DNA of 64,000 nucleotides from Stigmatella ashevillena (GCF_028368975.1 NZ_JAQNDM010000002.1:1798001-1862000), one strand, 5' to 3'; numbered from the stretch's first letter, positions 25,088 to 33,897 are shown. The notes: generated by a model from the sequence alone, not told the origin. Made by a program: numbers and translations.

Positions 25088-27406
25088 ATGTCCACTGGCA
25101 TCGAAGAACAGCTACTGGAGCACACTGCGGCTGCGGCTTTTCAACTAGTCCGAGATGGGCTCAAGGGGATGAAAGACTTCGTCGCCTACGAGAACGCAAT
25201 TCAGCGAGCAATGCGGGAGTATGCCCGAAAATTCCTGGCGCGTTACGGGAATGTCAAAATTCTCAATATGGAGCAACCTGTCCCCCTAAACGATATTTAC
25301 GTGGCTGCTGAATGGATCCCTCCTATCGAACTGAAGAGGTTCAGATCGATTGAAGAGTTGCAAGAGATGTTCCTACGTGAAGGGAGACAAGCTCGTACTC
25401 AAAGAAACCTCAGCAAGCAAAGATATGACTGTCTAGAAATAGCCAACAAGGCTCAGTTTCTCAATATTTTAGGCACCCCTGGAGCAGGCAAGTCTACATT
25501 CCTACGGCGGCTTGGCTTGGAGGCTCTGCGCCCCCGGAGCAATTGGGACGATTCCGTTCTAAGACCACTAGGCCTTAAAGCTGGCCTACCTAGCCAAGAG
25601 CGCAGTCGCTACAAGCACGATCGTTTGCCTATTCTGATCGAACTTCGTCGTTTTCGTACAGAGGAGATCGATCTCGTCAAGCTCCTTCAGCACGAACTGA
25701 CAACATGCGGATTGCCCGAGGCTGAGAGGCTCCTGAAAGCTCTCTTGAAAAAGGGACGCCTTCTGCTATTGCTTGATGGTGTTGACGAAGTTCCTGGAGA
25801 GCGGCTCGACAAAGCTATCACTCACATCCGTGACTTTGTAGATCGCAATAGCGATAATCAATTCGTCATTTCCTGTCGGACTGCGTTTTACAAGGACTAC
25901 TTCCCCAGATTCAGAGACGTACTTCTTGCTGATTTTAATGACGAGCAGATTTCCAGATTTGTCAAGAATTGGTTTAGACTTGAGCAGGACTCAAGTCATG
26001 GCATCGCTGACGAGTTTTTGAAAATTCTTGTCGATCCTGCAAATGCTTCCGCACGTGAGTTGGCTAATAGCCCCTTGCTGTTGACCTTCCTCTGCCTCGC
26101 TTATGATGATCGTCAGCATCTACCACCCAATCGAAGTGAACTTTATCGACAGGCGCTGGATATTCTGATGGAGCGCTGGGCCGCATCCAAACGTGTCCAC
26201 AATGAACCTGTCTACCGTGAACTTCATTCGCGACTGGAGGTGCAAATGCTCGCAGAAGTAGCAGCTCCTGCATTCCAAAACAACAGGTACTTCTTCACTC
26301 GTCGCGAACTAGCTTATGGAATCAGCGAGTTTTTGCGCGAAGAACTTAATGCCCCCAAGCATCTGAATGCCGATCAAGTAATAGATGCCATCGAACTTCA
26401 GCAGGGACTGCTCGTCCAGCGAGCCACTGATGCTTGGTCGTTTTCACATCTCACGCTTCAGGAATATTTAACAGCCTTATGGTACGTGGATAATCGTAAA
26501 GTTGACTTCCTCATCGACAAGCACCTGTCAGACGTTCGCTGGAGAGAAATCTTCATTCTTGCCGCCGGAATCGCTAGCAAAGCAGATGACATGCTCTTGC
26601 AGATGCAGAAAGCCTCAACTAAATTGCTAGTCAATACTCCTTGGGCTGTTCAATGCCTGAACTGGAGCACCGATAGGACTCCGCCAGCGGACAATGCCTT
26701 GCAGGGAGCAGCCAATCGTGCCTGGAGTCTTTATCTCTGCCTCGAACACGCACTCCTCACAAATGCCTCGCATAGCAGACACTCGATGGCCACTGTAGAC
26801 AAATTTGTCGCTGTAGACAAACTTGCCTTAAGCCTTTCTGTTGACCTTGCGCTTGACCGTGTTCTCAGCCGCGCCCAAGAGCACATCAACGAAATTCCCT
26901 CCAATCGCAACCCGGGCCATACAACAACTATCAATCCTCTCAACCACAACCGCAACGTCTTCTTTAATCTCATTTGCAGCTACCTGGCCCTAGAAAGCGC
27001 CGATGTCGCCATAAAAAAAGCCTTCCAAGATAGTATCCACATTAAAAATCGTGAAGAAACCATACTCCAGAGTAAAAAAATCTTAGACTCATTAAGGGAG
27101 AGCGTATATAATCTCATACAATCAGCTAGCGAAATATCAGACAACAAAGCCTTTACGACCTGGACACGTCCTTCCTCGACACTTTTCGATACGGTTCCGA
27201 AGCCACCACCTGTTCCTTCTACAACGGAATTACGTGCCCTGGAATCATACCTATACGTTTGTCAATTGATTTTGAGCTGCCAGGCTGCGGCTACACGCGT
27301 CAGCCGACCTGCTTGGGAGGATATCTGCCAGCGCATGATGACCCCTCCGGTGAAGCCATATTCTAAAATTTCTCAAGCGCGCCGCCACCGGAAGACTCGT
27401 GAATAG
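25088..27406 (+). CDS. NACHT-domain STAND NTPase, candidate anti-phage sensor
   Basis: A 772-residue protein. The N-terminal helical domain (about 1-120) includes KFLARYGNVKILNMEQPVPL, as seen in bacterial NACHT proteins. The NACHT NTPase has Walker A GTPGAGKST (129-137), Walker B LLLLLDGVDEV (Asp230) and a VISCRTAFY sensor segment, then the winged-helix/helical part (FSHLTLQEYLTALW). About 280 C-terminal residues are alpha-helical with no LRR, TPR, WD or enzyme motif that I can see. Bacterial NACHT genes protect against phages. ATG 25088 fits the family start; TTG 25052 is an alternative. It is markedly A/T-rich and flanked by mobile elements, indicating horizontal transfer. Confidence 0.85.
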   Translation: MSTGIEEQLLEHTAAAAFQLVRDGLKGMKDFVAYENAIQRAMREYARKFLARYGNVKILNMEQPVPLNDIYVAAEWIPPIELKRFRSIEELQEMFLREGRQARTQRNLSKQRYDCLEIANKAQFLNILGTPGAGKSTFLRRLGLEALRPRSNWDDSVLRPLGLKAGLPSQERSRYKHDRLPILIELRRFRTEEIDLVKLLQHELTTCGLPEAERLLKALLKKGRLLLLLDGVDEVPGERLDKAITHIRDFVDRNSDNQFVISCRTAFYKDYFPRFRDVLLADFNDEQISRFVKNWFRLEQDSSHGIADEFLKILVDPANASARELANSPLLLTFLCLAYDDRQHLPPNRSELYRQALDILMERWAASKRVHNEPVYRELHSRLEVQMLAEVAAPAFQNNRYFFTRRELAYGISEFLREELNAPKHLNADQVIDAIELQQGLLVQRATDAWSFSHLTLQEYLTALWYVDNRKVDFLIDKHLSDVRWREIFILAAGIASKADDMLLQMQKASTKLLVNTPWAVQCLNWSTDRTPPADNALQGAANRAWSLYLCLEHALLTNASHSRHSMATVDKFVAVDKLALSLSVDLALDRVLSRAQEHINEIPSNRNPGHTTTINPLNHNRNVFFNLICSYLALESADVAIKKAFQDSIHIKNREETILQSKKILDSLRESVYNLIQSASEISDNKAFTTWTRPSSTLFDTVPKPPPVPSTTELRALESYLYVCQLILSCQAAATRVSRPAWEDICQRMMTPPVKPYSKISQARRHRKTRE

Positions 27407-27684
27407 TTGGCTCAAAGCGTCTACCCAACAACGTTGGTTATTCGACTTCTCGCAATGAACCTCTAAATTTACAGCACACTTTTGGTCCTATTCTCAGCTT
27501 GTTCTACAACGGACCCGACACAGCTCAACCAAGTGGTCATTCCATGGGGCTTCCATGGGGTCCCTTCGTTGCACCGGAGCCCGTTGTACTTCCAGTGACT
27601 GTTAGCCTGACGCGCCACATGGCCGTCATGGCAGATCTAGATGCACAGAAGCAGTAAGATCCGGAAAAATTCCCAGAGTCCACA
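27407..27684. other. Gap after the NACHT gene with possible decayed coding remnants
   Basis: No intact gene. One forward frame reads as a lipoprotein-like start (IYSTLLVLFSACSTTDP, about 27466-27516) but lacks an initiator because of an in-frame TAA. Another frame ends PWGPFVAPEPVVLPV...DAQKQ with stop 27655-27657. Together they could be remnants of one frameshifted gene; this is weak. Confidence 0.2.
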
Positions 27685-27712
27685 CTAAGTTCGAGTTTCG
27701 CACTTTTGAGAG
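27685..27712 (+). repeat. 28-bp inverted repeat, intact left copy
   Basis: Begins CTAAGTTCGAG and ends CACTTTTGAGAG. An inverted copy with a single mismatch lies on the other strand, but it is split into pieces by the group II intron and the IS66 element. This uninterrupted copy is what allows both insertion points to be placed to the base. The 27713-27931 interval between the copies shows no gene. Confidence 0.7.
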
Positions 27713-27983
27713 CGTTCAAAGGGAGCATTCTCAGAGGAGAAACAGGCCTTTCAGGGGGAAGAGAGAGAGTTTCGAAGGACCTATGGAACTCCGAGGGGCG
27801 CTGAAAACTCCGGCCTCGGGAGCATTGGTACAGCGTAGACCGCCCTTGAAGAGTCACTCTCTCCGAGGGCGAATACCTCAAGATGGAACGTGAGCCAACA
27901 TATGCTCATACCCAAGGGAATGGTTTTATCCCTCTCAAAAGTGGTCGGGTGGTCCGGGCGATTGCTCCCCCGGGGCTCCCACG

Positions 27984-28016
27984 GAGCCGGACGTGCGCAA
28001 CTCACGCATCCGGCTC
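27984..28016 (-). ncRNA. Group II intron domain V
   Basis: On the minus strand an 8-bp lower stem (GAGCCGGA pairing with TCCGGCTC) carries the AGC catalytic triad near its 5' end. The upper stem (GCGT/GCGC with a short loop containing GAG) is followed by the ACG bulge. The terminal loop is not a canonical GNRA tetraloop, which may mean some decay. Domain VI-like sequence follows to the 3' splice site. Confidence 0.7.
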
Positions 28017-28113
28017 TTCGTCGCATGGTTTCGCCATGAGCAGACGACTGTACATCCTCACGCTTCCCCTGGCTTTGCGCCAGCTCCGCTATCCGTCGAA
28101 GTGACGTTGACAC
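28017..28113 (-). pseudogene. N-terminal remnant of group II intron reverse transcriptase/maturase
   Basis: From GTG 28113 the frame reads STSLRRIAELAQSQGKREDV, resembling the extreme N-terminus of intron-encoded proteins (…RIxELAK…). It then runs straight into domain V after about 30 codons. No reverse-transcriptase motifs (YADD), maturase or HNH region remain, so a deletion has removed nearly the whole gene. Confidence 0.5.
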
Positions 28114-28787
28114 GGTGCTTGGGGCTCCGTGTCCCCACCGTGTTTCCCTCCTACGGTTCCTCCATACCTTCCACTCTCCCCGGCCGACGAGGCATTACCC
28201 CCGCCTTTGGATACGGCGCACCTCATCCGGGCGCCGTATGGACTTCAATCCTTCTGACCAGTGCGCTGCCCAGCGCACAGTACGAGGCGCTCCGACTCCC
28301 TGTCGTTCTGCCTGCACGGCTTCGTTTCCTTCGCCATGGCAATACCATCGCCACCCATCTTTCGCTCTCAGGAAGGTCGGGCGCCCATCCTTGAGCCAGG
28401 GTTGTTCTCCGGCGTCACCAACCGGTCTTCTGTCATGGAAACGTCAGGGCCTCCCCAGGTTCCTGAGCAACCCCCTGTGGACGTGCCCCAGTCTTCGACC
28501 CCGGTGAGACCGGGAGCTCAGGCCGTTCAATCTCCCATGCGGCCTTCCGCTGTTTCGACGGCGTCGACTCTCGCGACAAGTTCCTTTCGGGGCTCCATCA
28601 CGCGGCCCGCCCACTCTCGCTGTCTACGCTTCGCAGCCCGGGTTACCCCTGCACCACGCAAGACTCGCTTCCGGCCAGTAGCCTACTTTGCCGGGCAGGA
28701 TTCGCACCTGCTGGGTTGCTCGTGAAGTTTCTGTTCTACATCGCTTCCTCTTCACCCAAGCTTTGCCTGGCGCACCGAAAATCGAAC

Positions 28788-30366
28788 GTAAGCGTTCACC
28801 GGACTGGGCTGTCTGAGGGGCGAGCGGGAGAGAACAGAGGGCAGAGGAATCTGTCGACAGGGTAGGCCGAGGAAGATACTACCTGTGAGGTGAGCCCAGG
28901 AGATGCCAGAGATGTCCGAATCGCGGAGCTGGAAGCGCAGGTGGCGCAGAGGGACGAGCGCATTGCGCAGCTGATGGCGCTGGTGAGTGCGCTCACCCAA
29001 AGGGTGGCGGAACTGGAGCAGCGGCTGGCCCAGAACTCCAGCAACTCCTCGCGTCCCCCCTCATCTGATGCGCCTGGCAGCCCGCGCCCCGGGAAGAAGC
29101 TCACCGGGAAGAGACCCGGCGGCCAGCCCGGACACAAGAAGCATGAGCGAAGGCTGGTGCCGTCCGAGGCCGTGCAGCACTTCGTCGAGTTGGTTCCCAC
29201 GCAGTGCAAGAGCTGTCGCAGAAAGCTGGTAGGGCGGGACGCAAAGCCGCAGCGGCATCAAGTGGTGGAGGTGCCGCCCCTGTCAGCCGTCATCACCGAG
29301 TACCGCAGCCACGCGTTGGAGTGCAGCGCGTGCGGTACGGTGACGCGACAGCCGGTGCCTGCGCATGCGCGCAGCGCCTTCGGGGACAGGTTGGGTGCCC
29401 TGGCCAGCCTCCTTGTGGGCAAGTACCGGCTGTCCAAGCGGCTGGTGAAGGACGCGCTGTCAGACATGCTGGGTGTCGAATTGTGTGTGGGCAGTGTGGT
29501 GAACCTCGAAGAGGAGATGGCCGATGCGCTGGCGCCTGGGGTGGCTCAAGCCGCTCAGTGCGTGCAGTCAGCCACCACGGTGCATGCGGATGAAACCGGA
29601 TGGGTGGAGGGACGCGAGGGCGGCCGAGGCAAGCGCGCTTGGCTGTGGATGGTGGCCACCGCGCGGGTGGCCCTCTTCCATATCGCCACGAGTCGAGGCG
29701 GCAAGGTAGCGCGTACCCTGCTGGGAGAGGACTTCACCGGCTTCCTCGTCACCGACAGGTGGAGCGGCTACGCGTGGTACGACGCGGGCCTGCGGCAAGT
29801 GTGCTGGGCGCACCTCACCCGAGACTTCCAGGGCTTCATTGACCGCGGCGGTAAGGGCGGCCGCCTGGGCAAGAAGTTGATGCGCCAGAGAAACCGCTTC
29901 TTCACTTGGTACCACCGCGCGCGAGATGGGACCATGACTCGCCAAGAGTTCGAGAAGAGAATGCCCGAGGTAGAGCGCGAAGTGGGGCGACTGCTGCGCC
30001 GCGCCGCAGTGGGCGCGGAGAAGAAGACGGCAGGGATGGCCCGGGAGATTCTCCAGTGGGAAAAGTGTCTGTGGACGTTTGTCGACGTGCCGGGCCTGGA
30101 GCCAACCAATAATTTCGGCGAGAGGTGCCTCCGTCACGCCGTCATGTATAGGAAGACTTCCTTTGGCACTCAAGGCCCTCAGGGCAGTCGCTTCGTGGAA
30201 CGGATCCTTACCGCTGTCACCACCCTCAAGCTCCAACAGCGCGGCGTGCTAAACTTCCTGACGGATACGTTACACACGCACCGACGCGGCCTTCAGACAC
30301 CCTCGCTGCTGCCCGTTGCGGAGACTCCTCAGCTTGCCAACGCTGCCTGAGGTGGTGAACGGTTAC
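28788..30366 (+). mobile_element. IS66-family insertion sequence with 8-bp target duplication
   Basis: Terminal inverted repeats GTAAGCGTTCACC (28788-28800) and GGTGAACGGTTAC (30354-30366) match at 12 of 13 positions and begin with the GTAA typical of IS66. The flanks AATCGAAC at 28780-28787 and 30367-30374 are identical, the 8-bp duplication expected for this family. Only the tnpC-type transposase is present; the accessory tnpA/tnpB genes of larger IS66 elements are absent. Length is 1579 bp. Confidence 0.92.
28890..30350 (+). CDS. IS66-family transposase (TnpC type)
   Basis: A 486-residue transposase from GTG 28890. It has an N-terminal leucine-rich coiled coil (about 8-50), the NSSNSSRPPSSD segment characteristic of IS66, and GGQPGHKKHERR. 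A zinc-binding part follows (CKSC...CSACG), then the DDE domain: VHADETGW, FLVTDRWSGY and the EPTNNFGERCLR region containing the Glu. The C-terminal extension after FLTDTL is short. G/C-rich codon use resembles the host more than the NACHT gene does, suggesting origin from a related genome. Confidence 0.93.
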   Translation: MSPGDARDVRIAELEAQVAQRDERIAQLMALVSALTQRVAELEQRLAQNSSNSSRPPSSDAPGSPRPGKKLTGKRPGGQPGHKKHERRLVPSEAVQHFVELVPTQCKSCRRKLVGRDAKPQRHQVVEVPPLSAVITEYRSHALECSACGTVTRQPVPAHARSAFGDRLGALASLLVGKYRLSKRLVKDALSDMLGVELCVGSVVNLEEEMADALAPGVAQAAQCVQSATTVHADETGWVEGREGGRGKRAWLWMVATARVALFHIATSRGGKVARTLLGEDFTGFLVTDRWSGYAWYDAGLRQVCWAHLTRDFQGFIDRGGKGGRLGKKLMRQRNRFFTWYHRARDGTMTRQEFEKRMPEVEREVGRLLRRAAVGAEKKTAGMAREILQWEKCLWTFVDVPGLEPTNNFGERCLRHAVMYRKTSFGTQGPQGSRFVERILTAVTTLKLQQRGVLNFLTDTLHTHRRGLQTPSLLPVAETPQLANAA

Positions 30367-30374
30367 AATCGAAC

Positions 30375-31325
30375 TTAGAGCCGCCGACCCGTCGCGCGTG
30401 TGCGCAGGTTGTCGAGCAGCACGGCGAGCAGGAGAATCACCCCGCGCACCACGTACTGGTAGAAGGCCTGGATGTTCATCAGGTTCATCACGTTCTCGGC
30501 GATGCCCATGATGAGCACCCCCACCAGCACGCCTGAGATCGCGGCCCGCCCTCCCGCCAGGGACACACCACCCAGGACACAGGCGGAGATGACCGACAGC
30601 TCGAGTCCCTGAGCAGCATTCGGCTGGCCGCTGGTGATGCGCGAGGACAGCAGGATGCCGGCCACCGCGCAGAGCAATCCCTGGAGGGTAAAGATCCAGA
30701 TCCGGATGGCCCCCACGTTGACGCCTGCCAGGCGCGAGGCATCCGGGTTGCCGCCGATGGCCAGGGTGTTGCGCCCGAACACCGTGCGGTTCAGCACGAA
30801 GCCGAAGAGCGCGAAGCAGAGCACCATGACGAGCACCGGCAGGGGAATCCCCAGCGGGGCGCTCATCGCGATGTCGAAGTAGGCCGGATCATCCACCCCC
30901 ACCGCGCGTCCGTCGGAGGCGATCAGCGCCGAGCCGCGGACAATCTGCATCGTGGCCAGCGTCGTGATGAGCGCGTTGATCCGGAGCTTGGCAATCACCA
31001 CGCCGTTGATGGCGCCCACCACCACGCCCGCCAGCAGCGCGGCCAGGATGCCGAGCAAGAGGTTCTCGGTGCTGTTGGACACCATCACCGCGACCATGCC
31101 GGCGAAGGCCACCGTCGAGCCCACGGACAGATCAAAGTCCCGCGAGGCCAGGCAGAGCATCATCGTGCAGGCGACGATGCCGATGGTGACGACGGATTGA
31201 AGCAGGCCCAGGATGTTCCGCTGCGTCATGAAGCTGGGAACCGTGACGCAGACGATGCCCAGGGCCAGCAGGAACAGGATGACGAGCCCCTGCTCTCCGA
31301 GCACGGCCCTTTTCAAGCGATCCAT
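30375..31325 (-). CDS. araH: L-arabinose-type ABC transporter permease AraH
   Basis: A 316-residue polytopic permease of the ribose/arabinose (BPD_transp_2) family, with about 10 hydrophobic segments and the SRDFDLSVGSTVAF and NAAQGLELSVISACVLGGVSLAGG motifs. It forms the membrane channel with AraG as ATPase. Its TAA stop ends exactly where the IS66 target duplication begins, so the gene is intact even though the insertion lies directly downstream. It follows araG by 12 bases. Other C5/C6 sugar permeases of the family are close alternatives. Confidence 0.85.
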   Translation of the reverse strand: MDRLKRAVLGEQGLVILFLLALGIVCVTVPSFMTQRNILGLLQSVVTIGIVACTMMLCLASRDFDLSVGSTVAFAGMVAVMVSNSTENLLLGILAALLAGVVVGAINGVVIAKLRINALITTLATMQIVRGSALIASDGRAVGVDDPAYFDIAMSAPLGIPLPVLVMVLCFALFGFVLNRTVFGRNTLAIGGNPDASRLAGVNVGAIRIWIFTLQGLLCAVAGILLSSRITSGQPNAAQGLELSVISACVLGGVSLAGGRAAISGVLVGVLIMGIAENVMNLMNIQAFYQYVVRGVILLLAVLLDNLRTRATGRRL

Positions 31326-31337
31326 TTCAACATCCTC

Positions 31338-32837
31338 TCAAGCCGCCGTCCGGTCCGGCAGCGCCGCGGCCAGGATCTTCTCCTCGGCGAAGTCAGGCCG
31401 TTGAAACTCCGCGGCGATGCGGCCGCCGCACATCACCGCGATGCGGTCGCTGATGCCCATGACCTCGGGCAGCTCACTGGAGATGACAATGAGCGCAATG
31501 CCCTGCTCGGCCAACCCGTAGAGCACATCGTAGATCTCGCTCTTGGCGCCAACGTCGATACCACGCGTGGGCTCGTCGACGATGAAGATCTTGATGCCCT
31601 GCTCGGACAGCCAGCGGGACAAGATGACCTTCTGCTGGTTGCCGCCCGACAGGTTCTCGATGGCTTGCTTGCGCGACGGGGTCCGCACCCCCAACCGCTG
31701 GATGAAGGACTCGGCCATCTCGCCTTCCCGCCGGGTGTTCAGGATGCCGAAGGGCGAGAAGTGGCGGCGCGAGGAGATGGCGATGTTCTCCTCCACCGAC
31801 TGGCCCTGAAGAATGCCATCGGCCTTGCGGTCCTCGGGACACAGCACGAGGCCCGCGCGCACCGCCTGCCGGGGATGATGAATGTGAACCGGAACCCCAT
31901 CGATGCGCAGCTCGCCCGCGTGGCGTTTGTCAGCCCCATACAGGAGCCGCGCCAGCTCGCTGCGGCCGGCGCCCACCAGCCCGAAGAAGCCGAGGATCTC
32001 CCCCGCGCGAACCTCGAACCCCGAGGGGGCCGTCAGGCGCGAGCCCTCCAGTCCCGAGACGGAGAGGCGCACCGCGCCGGGCGTGCGGGCCCTCCAGCCC
32101 CAGATATCCTGGATCTCCCGGCCCACCATCTCCCGCACCAGCACCTCGCGCGTCAGCCCCTGCAAGGTGTCGTGCTGGGCCACCAACCGGCCATCCCGCA
32201 GCACGACGCAGCCATCACACAGGCGGAAGATCTCATCCAACCGGTGGGAGACATACAGGATGACCTTGCCGGCCGCGCGCAGCCGGTCCACCAGCCGGAA
32301 GAGGACTTCGCTCTCATGGGCAGACAGAGACGAGGTGGGCTCGTCCAGGGCGATGACCGAGGCGTCGAAGATGGCGGCCTTGGCGATCTCCACCATCTGC
32401 CGGGTGCCCAGTGACAGCTCGGCGACCTTGGCCTGGGGATTCACGTCGATGCCGGCCTCCCGCAGCACCGCACCGACCTTGGCGAACAGCTCCTTGAAGC
32501 GGACGACCCCGAACCGGGAGGGAAAGCGACCCAGCATGAGGTTCTCGGCCACCGTCAGCTCCGGCACGAGCTGAAGCTCCTGATGAACGACGGTCACCCC
32601 GGCGGCGATGGAATCGCGCGTCGAGGCAAAGCGATGCGCTTTTCCGCCGATGCGCAGCTCGCCCGTCTCGGGGGTGTAATCCCCCCCGAGGATCTTGATG
32701 AGCGTGGACTTGCCCGCGCCGTTCTCACCCAGCAGCCCAATGACCCGCCCCGCGGGGACCGAGAAGCTCAGCTCCTTGAGGGCCCGGACGCCGGGAAAGC
32801 TCTTGGTGATGTTCGTGAACTCGAGAAACGGCGCCAT
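31338..32837 (-). CDS. araG: L-arabinose-type ABC transporter ATPase AraG
   Basis: A 499-residue duplicated sugar ATPase. The first cassette has GENGAGKST, the signature-like LSLGTRQ and VIALDEPTSSLS. The second has a degenerate Walker A (GLVGAGRSE, usual in this family), the intact signature NLSGGNQQKV and IFIVDEPTRGID. These proteins energise monosaccharide import. It lies between araF and araH with short gaps. No arabinose catabolic genes accompany it. Confidence 0.87.
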   Translation of the reverse strand: MAPFLEFTNITKSFPGVRALKELSFSVPAGRVIGLLGENGAGKSTLIKILGGDYTPETGELRIGGKAHRFASTRDSIAAGVTVVHQELQLVPELTVAENLMLGRFPSRFGVVRFKELFAKVGAVLREAGIDVNPQAKVAELSLGTRQMVEIAKAAIFDASVIALDEPTSSLSAHESEVLFRLVDRLRAAGKVILYVSHRLDEIFRLCDGCVVLRDGRLVAQHDTLQGLTREVLVREMVGREIQDIWGWRARTPGAVRLSVSGLEGSRLTAPSGFEVRAGEILGFFGLVGAGRSELARLLYGADKRHAGELRIDGVPVHIHHPRQAVRAGLVLCPEDRKADGILQGQSVEENIAISSRRHFSPFGILNTRREGEMAESFIQRLGVRTPSRKQAIENLSGGNQQKVILSRWLSEQGIKIFIVDEPTRGIDVGAKSEIYDVLYGLAEQGIALIVISSELPEVMGISDRIAVMCGGRIAAEFQRPDFAEEKILAAALPDRTAA

Positions 32838-32858
32838 ACGCCTCCCAGACAGCAGCGG

Positions 32859-33845
32859 TTACTGGAGGCCGAGTTCCTTGCGCACCGCTTGGTAGGACTC
32901 ACGCGTCGCCAGCTTGCCGGAGGTGAGGATGAGCTTCTCCGGCTCCTTGTTCGACGTGATCCAGTTGTACATGTTGAGCGCCGTCTCATACCCATGGCGC
33001 TTCGGCGAGATGATGACACTGCCGTAGAACCCCGTCGGGGCGGGCTTCTTGAACTCATTGATGGCCGCATCCGAGCCGCCGATGCCCACGGCGATCACGT
33101 CCGTGGCCTTCAGCCCCGCCGCCTCGGACGCCCGGACGGCACCGAGCACCGCCTCGTCATTGAGACCAAACGCCACCCACTTCTTGATGCTGGCATTCTT
33201 GTTGAGAACCACGGTGGCTGCATTCAATGCCGCTTCCGTGTCGGTCTTGCTCTGGGGCGCATCGAAGATATTCGACGCCACGAAGCCATTCTGCTTCAGC
33301 ACGGAGATGGCTCCCTCGACGCGGTCCTTGGCGGTGGGAAGTTGATCATAGGACACGCGGATGGCCCCCACCTCCTTCAGGTTCCAGCCACGGGCTTTGA
33401 TCTGATCCACGATGGCTTGCCCCACGGCCTCGCCAATCTTGGTGGCCGAGATGCCCATGTGCGGCACGTTCTCGAGCGGCTTGCCCTTGCTGTTCACCAG
33501 CCGGTCATCCACCGTCATGAGCTTGAGCTGGTTGGCGGTGGCACGCGCCACCAACCCCGGCCCCAGCTTGACGTCTGGGGTGCAAATCACCACGCCTTGA
33601 GCGCCTTGGGCACCCAGGTTGTCGATGGCTGACAATGCTTTCTCGCCGTCCTCAGCGCCAATCTTGACCAGGGTAAAGCCCTTCTCCTTGGCCGCGATGT
33701 CCGCAAACTTCCATTCATCCTGGAACCAGGGCTCCTCGGGCTGTTTGACGACGAAGCCAATCTTGACATCGGCAGCAGAGGACGCAGTCGACGCCATGAG
33801 CACAGACATGGCACAAGCCATGAACAGCTTTTTCACGAAGCGCAT
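32859..33845 (-). CDS. araF: L-arabinose-binding periplasmic protein AraF-like
   Basis: A 328-residue periplasmic binding protein with a signal peptide (MRFVKKLFMACAMSVLMAST, cleavage after ASSA). The mature start (KIGFVVKQPEEPWFQDEWKF) is very close in pattern to E. coli AraF (LKLGFLVKQPEEPWFQTEWKF as I recall it). It also shares VICTPDVKLGPGLVA and AVGIGGSDA. It delivers L-arabinose (possibly also fucose or galactose) to AraGH. It is the first gene of the operon, with its own upstream region. Confidence 0.88.
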   Translation of the reverse strand: MRFVKKLFMACAMSVLMASTASSAADVKIGFVVKQPEEPWFQDEWKFADIAAKEKGFTLVKIGAEDGEKALSAIDNLGAQGAQGVVICTPDVKLGPGLVARATANQLKLMTVDDRLVNSKGKPLENVPHMGISATKIGEAVGQAIVDQIKARGWNLKEVGAIRVSYDQLPTAKDRVEGAISVLKQNGFVASNIFDAPQSKTDTEAALNAATVVLNKNASIKKWVAFGLNDEAVLGAVRASEAAGLKATDVIAVGIGGSDAAINEFKKPAPTGFYGSVIISPKRHGYETALNMYNWITSNKEPEKLILTSGKLATRESYQAVRKELGLQ

Positions 33846-33897
33846 TGTTTCCCCTCTAAGGTGGAAAGCCTTTGAGACAGGTTGTGTCCTACGGCTG

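Larger units (their letters stand above)
27944..28775 (-). mobile_element. Group II intron with deleted reverse-transcriptase gene
   Basis: Read on the minus strand it begins with the group II consensus GTGCG (28775-28771) and ends ACCCGAC at 27944. It contains a domain V hairpin (27984-28016) just before the end. The first ~650 bases have the structured, A-rich-junction character of domains I-III. Only about 30 codons of an intron-encoded protein remain. Both boundaries are supported by the uninterrupted inverted copy of the insertion site at 27685-27712. Length is 832 bases. Confidence 0.7.
27932..30378 (-). repeat. Right copy of the 28-bp inverted repeat, interrupted twice
   Basis: Read on the minus strand, the repeat starts at 30378-30367 (CTAAGTTCGATT), resumes after the IS66 element at 28787-28776 (GTTCGATTTTCG, of which AATCGAAC is the IS66 target duplication), and ends after the intron at 27943-27932 (CACTTTTGAGAG). 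Rejoined, it matches the left copy at 27 of 28 positions. Its outer end coincides with the araH stop codon. Confidence 0.65.

Noticed and set aside
27993-28725. Several overlapping plus-strand frames of 100-150 codons
   Set aside because: They have no initiator context, no family-like sequence and fall on the antisense of the structured group II intron RNA.
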